Positions 30,901-37,951 of a stretch of 64,000 bases of DNA are shown here, in pieces. The notes under the pieces were generated by a model that was not told where the DNA came from, did not search any database, and saw nothing but the letters and a program-made list of their open reading frames with translations. A program made the translations under genes and the position numbers. Position 1 is the stretch's first letter; each line of letters opens with the position of its first letter. Origin of the DNA: Halomonas sp. (lineage in GTDB: Bacteria > Pseudomonadota > Gammaproteobacteria > Pseudomonadales > Halomonadaceae); NCBI RefSeq assembly GCF_011050415.1, contig NZ_DRFS01000012.1:90043-154042 (forward strand), given 5' to 3'.

Positions 30901-30966
30901 CGTGCGGGTGCGGTCGATACGGCCGCCTGTGGCAAGCCGGAACACTTGCTGTTTGGACTGACTCAT
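27916..30966 (-). CDS. soxA: Sarcosine oxidase alpha subunit SoxA
   Basis: Large subunit (1016 aa) of heterotetrameric sarcosine oxidase, which oxidatively demethylates sarcosine to glycine and passes the C1 unit to THF as 5,10-methylene-THF, with H2O2 as co-product. The N-terminal part (about 15-110) has the ferredoxin-like fold FTFNGQPYQGHPGDTLASAL. The dinucleotide motif VVGAGAAGLSAALAAARSG (about 180) binds NAD or FAD. The C-terminal third (about 620-1010) is the GcvT-like folate-binding domain. AAGGAG precedes the ATG, which overlaps the soxD stop. The H2O2 produced gives a possible use for the catalase-peroxidase elsewhere in the window (inference). Confidence 0.96.
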   Translation of the reverse strand: MSQSKQQVFRLATGGRIDRTRTLSFTFNGQPYQGHPGDTLASALLANGVDIVNRSFKYSRPRGIVAAGAEEPNAIVQLGSSEAAQVPNVRATQQALFNDLTARSTNGWPNVQRDLMGLVGKLGGQFMPPGFYYKTFMAPASMWLTYEKYIRKAAGLGRSPMEDDPDSYDHFNQHCDVLVVGAGAAGLSAALAAARSGARVMVADEQEEMGGSLLESRETLNGKPADQWAAQVLEELAGCENVSLLPRTTVNGYHDHNFVTLHERRTEHLGETAPVVNGHRPVRSRMHRVRVGQVILATGAHERPLVYAGNDVPGNLLAGAVSTYIRRYGVVPGRQLVLSTSNDYGYRAALDWKEAGCEVVAIVDAREAPKGDWIDAARAQGIKIITGSAVIEAKGSNRVTGARVAKIDIDAFKVSGPVQELACDTIASSGGYSPVIHLASHTGARPTWRDDIIGFVPGLVKGVQACGGVNGTYALGDVIAEGVEAGIKAVATMGYTAQTVNIPSAERLQQGPAVALFQVPHEKPTLRGPKQFVDLQNDVTAAGIELATREGFESIEHIKRYTAMGFGTDQGKLGNINGMAIAARCLNRSIPEVGTTVFRPNYTPVTFGAIVGRHCRDLFDPERYTALHQWHVERGAEFEDVGQWKRPWYYPQKMSGKTETMHEAVARECLAVREKVGILDASTLGKIDIQGPDAREFLARIYTNKWEKLAVGKCRYGLMCKDDGMVTDDGVTSCLAENHFLMTTTTGGAAAILEWLELWHQTEWPELDVYFSSVTDHWATMTITGPEARKLLAEISDIDLDRDSFKFMDWRSGKVAGVPARVFRISFTGELTFEINVQANYAMHVWQTLFKHGEKYGLTPYGTETMHVLRAEKGFIIVGQETDGSVTPEDLGMQWCVGYDKPFSWIGKRALTRSDTKRENRKQLVGLRPKDPKVILEEGAQIVLDPKHAIPMPMVGHVTSSYYSPILDAGFALAVVKGGHQKLGETVYLPMADGQTHEAEIVSTVFYDPKGERQHV

Positions 30967-31304
30967 GCCCGCACTCCTTCTTGGTGGCTAACAGCGGCAG
31001 CTTCGCGGGACTGCGTTTGGTTAGCAGCAGTAATCGACGGCTGCTCACCCATCTTGTAGGTCTCGAGAATTTCGTAGCTAACCGTGTGACGCGTTATGTT
31101 GAAAAACTTGCGGCACCCAACCGCATGCACCCACATCTCATGATGCACACCCCGAGGATTATCGCGGAAAAACAGATAGTCACCCCACTCCTCGTCACTA
31201 CACTCCTCAGGATTTTTAGGCCGCTCGATATGCGCCTGGCCCTTGGGGTGAAACTCCTCTTCCTCACGGTGCTCACCGCAGTAAGGGCAGTAGATATAGA
31301 ACAT
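30963..31304 (-). CDS. soxD: Sarcosine oxidase delta subunit SoxD
   Basis: 113-aa delta subunit with the zinc-binding N-terminus MFYIYCPYCGEHREEEEF; further His and Cys ligands follow (HEMWVHAVGCRKFF). The ORF track start (31361) overlaps the end of soxB; GAGGAG eight bases before ATG 31304 and the conserved N-terminus fix the real start. The last 25 residues (SITAANQTQSREAAAVS) are a low-complexity tail. Its stop overlaps the soxA ATG. Confidence 0.95.
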   Translation of the reverse strand: MFYIYCPYCGEHREEEEFHPKGQAHIERPKNPEECSDEEWGDYLFFRDNPRGVHHEMWVHAVGCRKFFNITRHTVSYEILETYKMGEQPSITAANQTQSREAAAVSHQEGVRA

Positions 31305-31326
31305 TTGGAGACTCCTCGTACAAACC

Positions 31327-32577
31327 CTAGTGGGCCACGCCGGCGGCGCCGTGCTCATCAATCAGCGCACCGCTATGGAAGCGGAACATGGAGAACGGTT
31401 CGGCAATGGGGTGCATCTCGCCCTTGGCCAGACTGGCAGCGAACACATGCCCCGAGCCTGGGGTGGCTTTAAAGCCACCGGTGCCCCAGCCACAGTTGAA
31501 GTACAGACCCTTCACCGGTGTTTTGGAGATGATTGGACAGGCATCCGGGCAGGTATCGACGATACCGCCCCACTGACGATTCATACGCACCCGAGAGAAG
31601 ATCGGGAACATCTCGACGATCGCCTGGAGAGTGTGCTCAACGGTGGGGTAGCTGCCGCGCTGTCCATAGCCGTTATAACCATCAATGCCCGCGCCAATCA
31701 CCAGATCGCCCTTATCGGACTGGCTGACATAGCCATGCACGTGGTTGGACATCACCACGGTATCGAGAATTGGTTTGATCGGCTCGGAAACCAGGGCCTG
31801 CAGCGGATGGGACTCCAGCGGCAAATTAAAGCCACCCATCTTGGCCAGCACGCTGGAATTACCGGCGGCCACGCAGCCCACGGTTTTGGCTTCGATGTCG
31901 CCACGGTTGGTGTGTACCCCATAGATCTGTCCGTCACGGATCTTGAAGCCAGTGACTTCGGTCTGCTGCAGAATATCCACGCCGTGGGCATCGGCACCGC
32001 GGGCGTAGCCCCAGGCCACCGCGTCGTGGCGCGCTACGCCCGCACGCGGCTGCCACGACGCCCCCATCACCGGGTAACGAGCGCTCTTGGAGCAGTCCAT
32101 AATCGGCACCAACTCCTGCACACCCTTGGCGTCCAATACCTCACCGTCAATGCCATTCAGACGATTGGCATTCACCCGGCGCTGGATATCGCGCATATCC
32201 TGCAGGGTATGCCCTAGGTTGAGCACCCCTCGTTGGGAGAACATGACGTTGTAGTTAAGATCCTGGGAGAGCCCTTCCCACAGCTTCATGGCGTGTTCGT
32301 AAAGGGCTGCTGCTTCGTCCCATAAGTAGTTTGAACGCACAATAGTGGTATTACGGGCGGTATTACCCCCGCCCAGCCAGCCTTTCTCAATCACCGCCAC
32401 GTTCTTGACGCCGAACTCTTTCGCCAAGTAGTAGGCCGTGGCCAAGCCGTGACCGCCACCACCGACGATAATCACGTCGTACTGCTTTTTAGGCGTGGGG
32501 TTGCGCCACTGGCGCTCCCAGTTCTCGTGGTGGCTCAGCGCGTGCTTGACCAGGCCGAAGCCGGAATAGCGTTGCAT
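31327..32577 (-). CDS. soxB: Sarcosine oxidase beta subunit SoxB
   Basis: 416-aa flavoprotein subunit that carries the FAD and covalent FMN sites where sarcosine is oxidised. The FAD motif [18 protein letters not shown] is at about 33-50. The flavin-linkage region follows the family, with [15 protein letters not shown] (about 70). GAGGAGCG precedes the ATG. It lies 12 bp after glyA and 22 bp before soxD in the glyA-soxBDAG-purU operon. Confidence 0.96.
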   Translation of the reverse strand: MQRYSGFGLVKHALSHHENWERQWRNPTPKKQYDVIIVGGGGHGLATAYYLAKEFGVKNVAVIEKGWLGGGNTARNTTIVRSNYLWDEAAALYEHAMKLWEGLSQDLNYNVMFSQRGVLNLGHTLQDMRDIQRRVNANRLNGIDGEVLDAKGVQELVPIMDCSKSARYPVMGASWQPRAGVARHDAVAWGYARGADAHGVDILQQTEVTGFKIRDGQIYGVHTNRGDIEAKTVGCVAAGNSSVLAKMGGFNLPLESHPLQALVSEPIKPILDTVVMSNHVHGYVSQSDKGDLVIGAGIDGYNGYGQRGSYPTVEHTLQAIVEMFPIFSRVRMNRQWGGIVDTCPDACPIISKTPVKGLYFNCGWGTGGFKATPGSGHVFAASLAKGEMHPIAEPFSMFRFHSGALIDEHGAAGVAH

Positions 32578-32589
32578 AGGGCGCTCCTC

Positions 32590-33903
32590 TTAAGCTATGG
32601 ACTCGACGGCTTCGACGGCTGACTCAGCATAAACAGGGTGCTGGGCACACACATCAGTCACTTTGGCTTGCACCTCGGCTTCAATGGCAGTCGTGTCTTT
32701 GCCTGCCGCCAGCACGTCTAAAATGTCGCAAATCCAGCCAGCCAGATCGCTACACTCCTGGGCATCAAAGCCGCGCGTGGTGACCGCCGGGGTGCCAATA
32801 CGCAGGCCGGAAGTCACAAAGGGGCTTTGGGGATCATTGGGCACCGTATTCTTATTAACGGTGATATGCGCACGGCCAAGGGCGGCATCCGCATCCTTAC
32901 CCGTAATGCCCTGGCGGATCAGCGAAACCAGAAAGAGGTGGTCGTCGGTACCGCCAGACACCACGTCATAGCCGCGCTCCATAAACACCTTGGCCATCGA
33001 CTGTGCGTTCACAATTACCTGCTGCTGGTAGCGCACAAATTCCTGGTTCATGGCCTCCTTAAACGCCACCGCCTTAGCGGCGATCACATGCATCAATGGG
33101 CCGCCCTGCTGCCCCGGGAAGACCGCCCCATTGAGCTTCTTGTAGAGCGCCTCGTCGCCATGGGCGGAGAGAATCAAACCACCCCGTGGGCCGCGCAGCG
33201 TTTTATGGGTCGTCGTGGTGACCACATGGGCGAAGGGAAGAGGGCTGGGATAGAGGCCCGCTGCCACCAGGCCAGCGACGTGGGCCATATCAACCATCAA
33301 CCAGGCACCGACCTCATCGGCGATGGTACGAAAACGCCGCCAGTCCACCACCCGCGAGTAGGCGGAGAAGCCTGCGATGATCATCTTCGGCTGGTGCTCA
33401 CGGGCCAAGCGTTCAACTTCTTCGTAGTCGATCTCGCCGGTTTCAGGCTTAAGGCCATACTGTATAGCGTTGTAGTGTTTGCCCGAAAAATTGGGAGCAG
33501 CACCGTGAGTTAAGTGGCCACCATGGGCAAGGCTCATACCCAGCACCGTATCGCCCGGCGAGACCAGCGCCATAAATACAGCGGCATTGGCCTGGGCACC
33601 GGAGTGCGGCTGCACATTGGCGTAGTTGGCACTAAACAGGTTGCAGGCGCGCTCAATGGCCAAGGCTTCAACCTTGTCAACGAACTCACAGCCACCGTAG
33701 TAACGGCGACCTGGATAACCTTCTGCATACTTATTGGTTAGCTGCGTACCTTGCGCTTCCATAACAAGTTTGCTGGTGTAGTTTTCGGAGGCGATCAACT
33801 CAATATGCGCTTCTTGGCGAACTGTTTCTTCAGCAATTGCTTCAGCAAGCAGACTGTCGTAATTGGCCAAACGGGCATTGGGGGAAAAATTATTCTGAAG
33901 CAT
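32590..33903 (-). CDS. glyA: Serine hydroxymethyltransferase GlyA (betaine-island copy)
   Basis: PLP enzyme interconverting glycine plus 5,10-methylene-THF with serine. The PLP-binding Lys is in [16 protein letters not shown] (about 240), and ELIASENY and [10 protein letters not shown] are family signatures. The ORF track uses a GTG at 33924, but GAGGAGG sits right before ATG 33903, giving 437 aa, slightly longer than E. coli GlyA (417 aa). As first gene of the sox operon it likely consumes both products of sarcosine oxidase at once, and is probably a dedicated copy like glyA1 of P. aeruginosa. Another housekeeping glyA may exist elsewhere. Confidence 0.96.
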   Translation of the reverse strand: MLQNNFSPNARLANYDSLLAEAIAEETVRQEAHIELIASENYTSKLVMEAQGTQLTNKYAEGYPGRRYYGGCEFVDKVEALAIERACNLFSANYANVQPHSGAQANAAVFMALVSPGDTVLGMSLAHGGHLTHGAAPNFSGKHYNAIQYGLKPETGEIDYEEVERLAREHQPKMIIAGFSAYSRVVDWRRFRTIADEVGAWLMVDMAHVAGLVAAGLYPSPLPFAHVVTTTTHKTLRGPRGGLILSAHGDEALYKKLNGAVFPGQQGGPLMHVIAAKAVAFKEAMNQEFVRYQQQVIVNAQSMAKVFMERGYDVVSGGTDDHLFLVSLIRQGITGKDADAALGRAHITVNKNTVPNDPQSPFVTSGLRIGTPAVTTRGFDAQECSDLAGWICDILDVLAAGKDTTAIEAEVQAKVTDVCAQHPVYAESAVEAVESIA

Positions 33904-34224
33904 TACCGCCTCCTCATTCGTCACTTTGTTATTAAGTGCTCGACATACTCTTTAATGCTGATAAACCAAGGTCGCTTTCAACCAAAGTTACGATCAACGC
34001 GTTGTTACCGCGATACTATCGTTGGGCTCTGGGTCCAAGATGCTTGCCGACGTCACCACGCGATGCATTTGCGACATCGGCAACATTTAGCCGACGGGTT
34101 CATAGGAGGTACCGAAAAAGCAGCAGCAATAGCGCCGTTTCAGCAGACAAGGCCAATTGAGCACTCATAATTATTAGCCGTCAGAGGTGCGTAAAATGAA
34201 TGTTTATTTATTATCAATAAAACC
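33904..34224 (-). promoter_or_regulatory. Promoter region of the glyA-soxBDAG-purU operon
   Basis: A 320-bp gap upstream of glyA with no credible gene. In other bacteria GbdR activates this operon, so a GbdR site is expected here, but I cannot point to one with confidence. Confidence 0.4.
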
Positions 34225-34262
34225 AAAACGCCCTTTACGGCAGTAGCCATAAAGGGCGTTTT
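34225..34262 (-). terminator. Strong bidirectional terminator after gbcB
   Basis: 13-bp arms AAAACGCCCTTTA (34225-34237) and TAAAGGGCGTTTT (34250-34262) with an inner GGC-AGTA-GCC stem. The stem carries A and T runs at its ends, so it can terminate gbcB transcription on the minus strand before glyA. Confidence 0.88.
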
Positions 34263-34291
34263 ACTGGCTGTATTAAAAGCAGTTTTTAAGC

Positions 34292-35398
34292 CTAGAAATC
34301 AACGATGAGATCCCCCTTGGGACGACTACAGCAAGACAGAATATAGCCTTCTTCAACATCCTCCTCGGTAATACCGCCGTTATGCTCCATCTCCACCTCA
34401 CCCGATTTGAGTTCTACACGGCAAGTACCGCAAATACCCATACCACAGGCTTTGGGAATATGCAGACCAAGCTTCGCAGCCGCCGCATGAACTGTTTCGC
34501 CTGGCTGGATGCGGACACTTTTTCCTGAAGAGGCAAATTCGATACTAAACAAGTCGCTGGTATCGACATTTTCGGCTTCGACCTCTGCCTGTTCAGCCAG
34601 CTCAAGGACATCTTCCCGTACCTCAACCGGCGTAGCGCCAAAGGACTCCTCATGATAGTGCTCCATATTGAAGTTATTGCTACGCAAAATATTTTTGACG
34701 GCGTTCATGTAGGGGGTGGGGCCGCAGCAAAAAATCTCCCTCTCCATAAAGTCTGGAACGATGAGTTCGAACAGCGGCTGGGTAAGGTAGCCGCGGTAGC
34801 CGGCCCAGGCCTCACCAATATCCTCCTTGCTCTCGCAAATGATATGCAGCTTGAACTCAGGAATGCGCGAAAACATATGCACCAGTTCACGGTGATAAAT
34901 GACATCGCGGGGAGCTCGTGCGCTATGCACAAACTCAACGTCCACAGCGGCATTGGTATCAAAAAACCAGCGCGTCATAGACATCAGTGGCGTAATGCCC
35001 ACGCCACCAGAAAGCAGCAGCACTTTGTCGGCTGGATAATCGATGGAGTTAAAATTGCCTACCGGCCCGTGCACCACTAGCTCGTCACCCACCTTTAAAT
35101 TGGCGTGCAACCAATTGGATACCTTGCCCCCCGGTACTTGTTTAACGGTGATGGAAAAGCTGTAAGGGATAGAAGGTGAACTGGAAATCGTATAGGAGCG
35201 CATGATCGGCTGATGATCAATCTCAAGCTCCAGTGTCACAAACTGACCGGGCTTAAAGAAGAACATCACAGGCTGCTCGGCCATAAAACAGAAGGTACGT
35301 ACATCCTGGGTTTCTTGGATCACCTTAACGCAACGTACCTGATGGCGGCCATTGGTCCAGGTTTGGGTCGTGACCGGATTGAAGAAATTAGTTGTCAT
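34292..35398 (-). CDS. gbcB: Glycine betaine monooxygenase reductase GbcB
   Basis: 368-aa electron-transfer partner of the Rieske oxygenase GbcA. The N-terminal FAD domain shows RSYTISSSPS (about 76), the NAD domain has LLLSGGVGITPLMSM (about 127), and the C-terminal plant-type [2Fe-2S] ferredoxin has CGMGICGTC with a distal CC in YILSCCSRP (about 318-357). This order (reductase then ferredoxin) is the class of GbcB. It is divergent from gbcA across a 361-bp regulatory region, unlike the same-direction arrangement in P. aeruginosa. Confidence 0.95.
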   Translation of the reverse strand: MTTNFFNPVTTQTWTNGRHQVRCVKVIQETQDVRTFCFMAEQPVMFFFKPGQFVTLELEIDHQPIMRSYTISSSPSIPYSFSITVKQVPGGKVSNWLHANLKVGDELVVHGPVGNFNSIDYPADKVLLLSGGVGITPLMSMTRWFFDTNAAVDVEFVHSARAPRDVIYHRELVHMFSRIPEFKLHIICESKEDIGEAWAGYRGYLTQPLFELIVPDFMEREIFCCGPTPYMNAVKNILRSNNFNMEHYHEESFGATPVEVREDVLELAEQAEVEAENVDTSDLFSIEFASSGKSVRIQPGETVHAAAAKLGLHIPKACGMGICGTCRVELKSGEVEMEHNGGITEEDVEEGYILSCCSRPKGDLIVDF

Positions 35399-35759
35399 TA
35401 TCGCCTCTGCCTGACCAGCCTTCCTCGCTATGCATCACCGAGTCGTATTTGCTATACGACCAGTACCGTTGAGCTGCATTTTGGGGACGCGCCTGCTAAC
35501 CGACTTACCTGACAGCGACGCGTACTTACCTCGTGCCACTCTTTATCGTTTAGAAAGCTCTTTTTTAGTCGTCGCTACGTCACCTTATGTCGCGGGCAGA
35601 TAATTGGCAGGGGTTAGCCTGCAACACAATCTGTCACTGATTGAAGCCACATTTGAATAAAACGCCAGGTTACGCACCAGAACAACAAGACAAGCAATCT
35701 TGACTAACGGCTGACGCGCGGCCCTTGAGAGGGAAGCGGTGGTTTACGAGGATACTGGT
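35399..35759. promoter_or_regulatory. Divergent gbcB / gbcA control region
   Basis: No gene is seen in this gap. It holds a perfect inverted repeat GTCGTAT-N5-ATACGAC (35442-35460), 44 bp before the gbcB ATG, a candidate operator or hairpin. The region should contain the two promoters and, by analogy, GbdR sites. An in-frame GTG at 35739 could extend GbcA by seven residues. Confidence 0.5.
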
Positions 35760-37046
35760 ATGCAAAAAAGTGTTTCTTATATGATGGATGACCCGCTCAC
35801 CGCTGCTCGTGAAGTAACGGCTCAGATGCTGCAAACAAGGGCGCGTACCTTTTCGCTTCCCCAGCCGTTTTATAACGATGCCCGGCTGTTCGCTCTCGAT
35901 ATGCAGGAGGTTTTCGAGAAAGAGTGGCTATTCGCGGGAATGACCTGCGAAATCCCCACCAAGGGTAATTTCATCACGCTGGATATTGGTGATAATCCCA
36001 TTGTCATCGTACGCGGTGGTGAAGGCACGATTCATGCGTTTCATAACGTTTGCCGCCACCGCGGCTCGCGCCTTTGCACCAAGGATAAGGGCAAGGTGGC
36101 AAAACTTGTTTGTCCCTATCACCAGTGGACCTACGAGCTTGATGGTCGGCTGCTATTTGCTGGTAGCGATATGGGCAGCGACTTCAACCTCGATCAATTT
36201 GGGCTGAAACCGATCAATGTTCGCACCGCCGGTGGCTTTATGTTTATCAACCTGAGCGACGAGCCGCCCGAGATTGATGACTTTCTGGAAACACTTGAGC
36301 ACTATCTTGAGCCGTACCAGATGGATAACGTCAAGGTCGCCGTAGAGTCCAGCATCATCGAACAAGCCAACTGGAAACTGGTGATCGAAAACAACCGTGA
36401 GTGCTATCACTGCAACGGTGCGCACCCGGAGTTGCTTAACTCATTGCAAGAGTTTGACGACACCGACGACCCCCGTGCGACACCTGCTTATAAGGAGCTA
36501 GTGGCGCGCAAACAAGCCGATTGGGATAAGGAACAGGTTCCCTACCAGTTAAAGCGGCTTGGACAGCGTAACCGCCTGACCCGCACGCCACTGCTAGACG
36601 GCATTGTCTCCATGACAATGGACGGTAAACCCGGCTGCAATAAGCTGATGGGTCGCTTAACAAGCCCTGATATGGGCTCACTACGCATCCTGCATCTGCC
36701 CAACTCATGGAACCACTTCATGGGTGACCACGCGGTGGTGTTCCGGGTACTTCCCCTTGGCCCGCAACAAACCGTGGTAACCACCAAGTGGCTGGTGCAC
36801 AAGGATGCCGTGGAAGGCGTTGACTACGACCCTGAGCAGCTTCGCCGCGTATGGGATGCGACCAACGACCAGGATCGCCAACTGGCCGAAGAGAATCAGC
36901 GCGGGATTAACTCCAGGGCTTACCAACCCGGCCCTTACTCTGAAACCTATGAGTTCGGTGTAATCGATTTTATCGACTGGTACGCCGCGCGGATGCTTGA
37001 GAATTTAGGCTACGACGCACCTACGCTGCATTTAGCCCAAGGGTGA
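35760..37046 (+). CDS. gbcA: Glycine betaine monooxygenase oxygenase subunit GbcA
   Basis: Rieske-type non-haem iron oxygenase (428 aa) that demethylates glycine betaine to dimethylglycine and formaldehyde. The Rieske [2Fe-2S] ligands are in VCRHRGSRLC and CPYHQWTYE (about 95-120). The mononuclear iron site is in ENNRECYHCNGAHPEL (about 208-223). ATG 35760 is preferred because GAGGAT lies seven bases before it; the ORF track uses GTG 35739. First enzyme of the betaine route encoded here, divergent from its reductase gbcB. Stachydrine demethylases are close relatives, so specificity rests partly on the sox/dgc neighbourhood. Confidence 0.94.
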   Translation: MQKSVSYMMDDPLTAAREVTAQMLQTRARTFSLPQPFYNDARLFALDMQEVFEKEWLFAGMTCEIPTKGNFITLDIGDNPIVIVRGGEGTIHAFHNVCRHRGSRLCTKDKGKVAKLVCPYHQWTYELDGRLLFAGSDMGSDFNLDQFGLKPINVRTAGGFMFINLSDEPPEIDDFLETLEHYLEPYQMDNVKVAVESSIIEQANWKLVIENNRECYHCNGAHPELLNSLQEFDDTDDPRATPAYKELVARKQADWDKEQVPYQLKRLGQRNRLTRTPLLDGIVSMTMDGKPGCNKLMGRLTSPDMGSLRILHLPNSWNHFMGDHAVVFRVLPLGPQQTVVTTKWLVHKDAVEGVDYDPEQLRRVWDATNDQDRQLAEENQRGINSRAYQPGPYSETYEFGVIDFIDWYAARMLENLGYDAPTLHLAQG

Positions 37047-37098
37047 GTATTGCAACTTAAAAGCAGCATCCGAGGGCTCAGCCATAGGAACTGGCAAC

Positions 37099-37127
37099 GT
37101 GTACACATAACAGACAGCTGTGTACAC
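37099..37127 (+). promoter_or_regulatory. Twin GTGTACAC palindromes before the TetR gene
   Basis: GTGTACAC occurs at 37099-37106 and again at 37120-37127. The copies are exactly 21 bp apart, two helical turns, and the second ends 30 bp before the TetR start. Likely an autoregulatory operator; the regulator-site match is inference. Confidence 0.6.
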
Positions 37128-37157
37128 TTTGCCATAAAATTCATAGGGACGAGCCTG

Positions 37158-37793
37158 ATGCCATCCACCGATACACCCGCTACCAAGGGCTCCCAAGACG
37201 TCTGGCTCGATGCGGCATTTGAGATGCTGCTCGAATCGGGCGTCGATAGCGTGCGTATTCTTCCCCTGGCCAAGCGGCTAAAGCTTTCTCGCACCAGCTT
37301 CTACTGGTTTTTCAAGGATCGTGAAGCGCTGTTGGAGGCACTGATCGCACGCTGGCGTGAAAAAAACACCCTGGGATTGGTGCAGCAGACCGAAGCCTAT
37401 GCCGAGAATATCATCGAGGCGATGCTCAATGTCTTCGACTGCTGGCTGAACTCCCAATTGTTCGACTCCCAACTAGAGTTCGCCATGCGCAGTTGGGCGC
37501 TACAATCAGCAGCGGTGGTGAGTGAAATCGAGGCTGCCGATGCCACCCGTATCGAAGCACTGGCGCGGATGTTCGAGCGATACGGCTATGATCCGCTGGC
37601 GGCCAACGTGCGTGGCCGCACTATCTACCTAACCCAGATTGGCTATATCTCGATGAACACCCAGGAAACACTCGAAGTGCGCATGCAGCGCATCCCGGCC
37701 TATGTCGAGATATTCACCGGCCAGCCGCCTGATTCAAGGGAGCTGCAACGCTTCCATGCTCATCATGAATATTCTCCAGCCGGAACCGACTAG
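37158..37793 (+). CDS. TetR/AcrR-family transcriptional regulator
   Basis: 211-aa regulator with the N-terminal TetR helix-turn-helix (VWLDAAFEMLLESGVDSVRI, then LAKRLKLSRTSFYWFFKDREALLEAL, about 15-60) and a C-terminal ligand-binding domain of unknown specificity. The ORF track starts at 37050; ATG 37158 is chosen because the extension contains the presumed operator and no TetR sequence. It stands between gbcA and the DgcA-like gene at 37952. TGTACA/TGAACA motifs lie both before it and before that gene, suggesting it controls itself and its downstream neighbour. Confidence 0.9.
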   Translation: MPSTDTPATKGSQDVWLDAAFEMLLESGVDSVRILPLAKRLKLSRTSFYWFFKDREALLEALIARWREKNTLGLVQQTEAYAENIIEAMLNVFDCWLNSQLFDSQLEFAMRSWALQSAAVVSEIEAADATRIEALARMFERYGYDPLAANVRGRTIYLTQIGYISMNTQETLEVRMQRIPAYVEIFTGQPPDSRELQRFHAHHEYSPAGTD

Positions 37794-37866
37794 CCCACAG
37801 CAAGCCTGATCGTTGATCGCCACCCATCGCACCGCCGTGATGGCGGTAATATATGCTCGCATCAAA

Positions 37867-37906
37867 AATGTACATTGATGAACATTATATTGACAACAGT
37901 GAACAT
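37867..37906 (+). promoter_or_regulatory. Candidate TetR operator before the DgcA-like gene
   Basis: AATGTACATT (37867-37876) is a perfect palindrome. TGAACAT follows at 37879-37885 and 37900-37906. The two TGAACAT copies are 21 bp apart, the same spacing as the GTGTACAC pair before the TetR gene, and the first is about one turn from the palindrome. Confidence 0.5.
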
Positions 37907-37951
37907 AGACGCCTAGATTTATCAAATACACAATAAAATGGCGTCCTGTCC

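Noticed and set aside
31330-32217. 295-aa plus-strand ORF
   Set aside because: Antisense to soxB, which has clear FAD and family motifs on the other strand.
34190-34240. Mini-ORF starting ATGAATGTTTATTTA
   Set aside because: Only 15 codons, running into the gbcB terminator, with no known peptide match.
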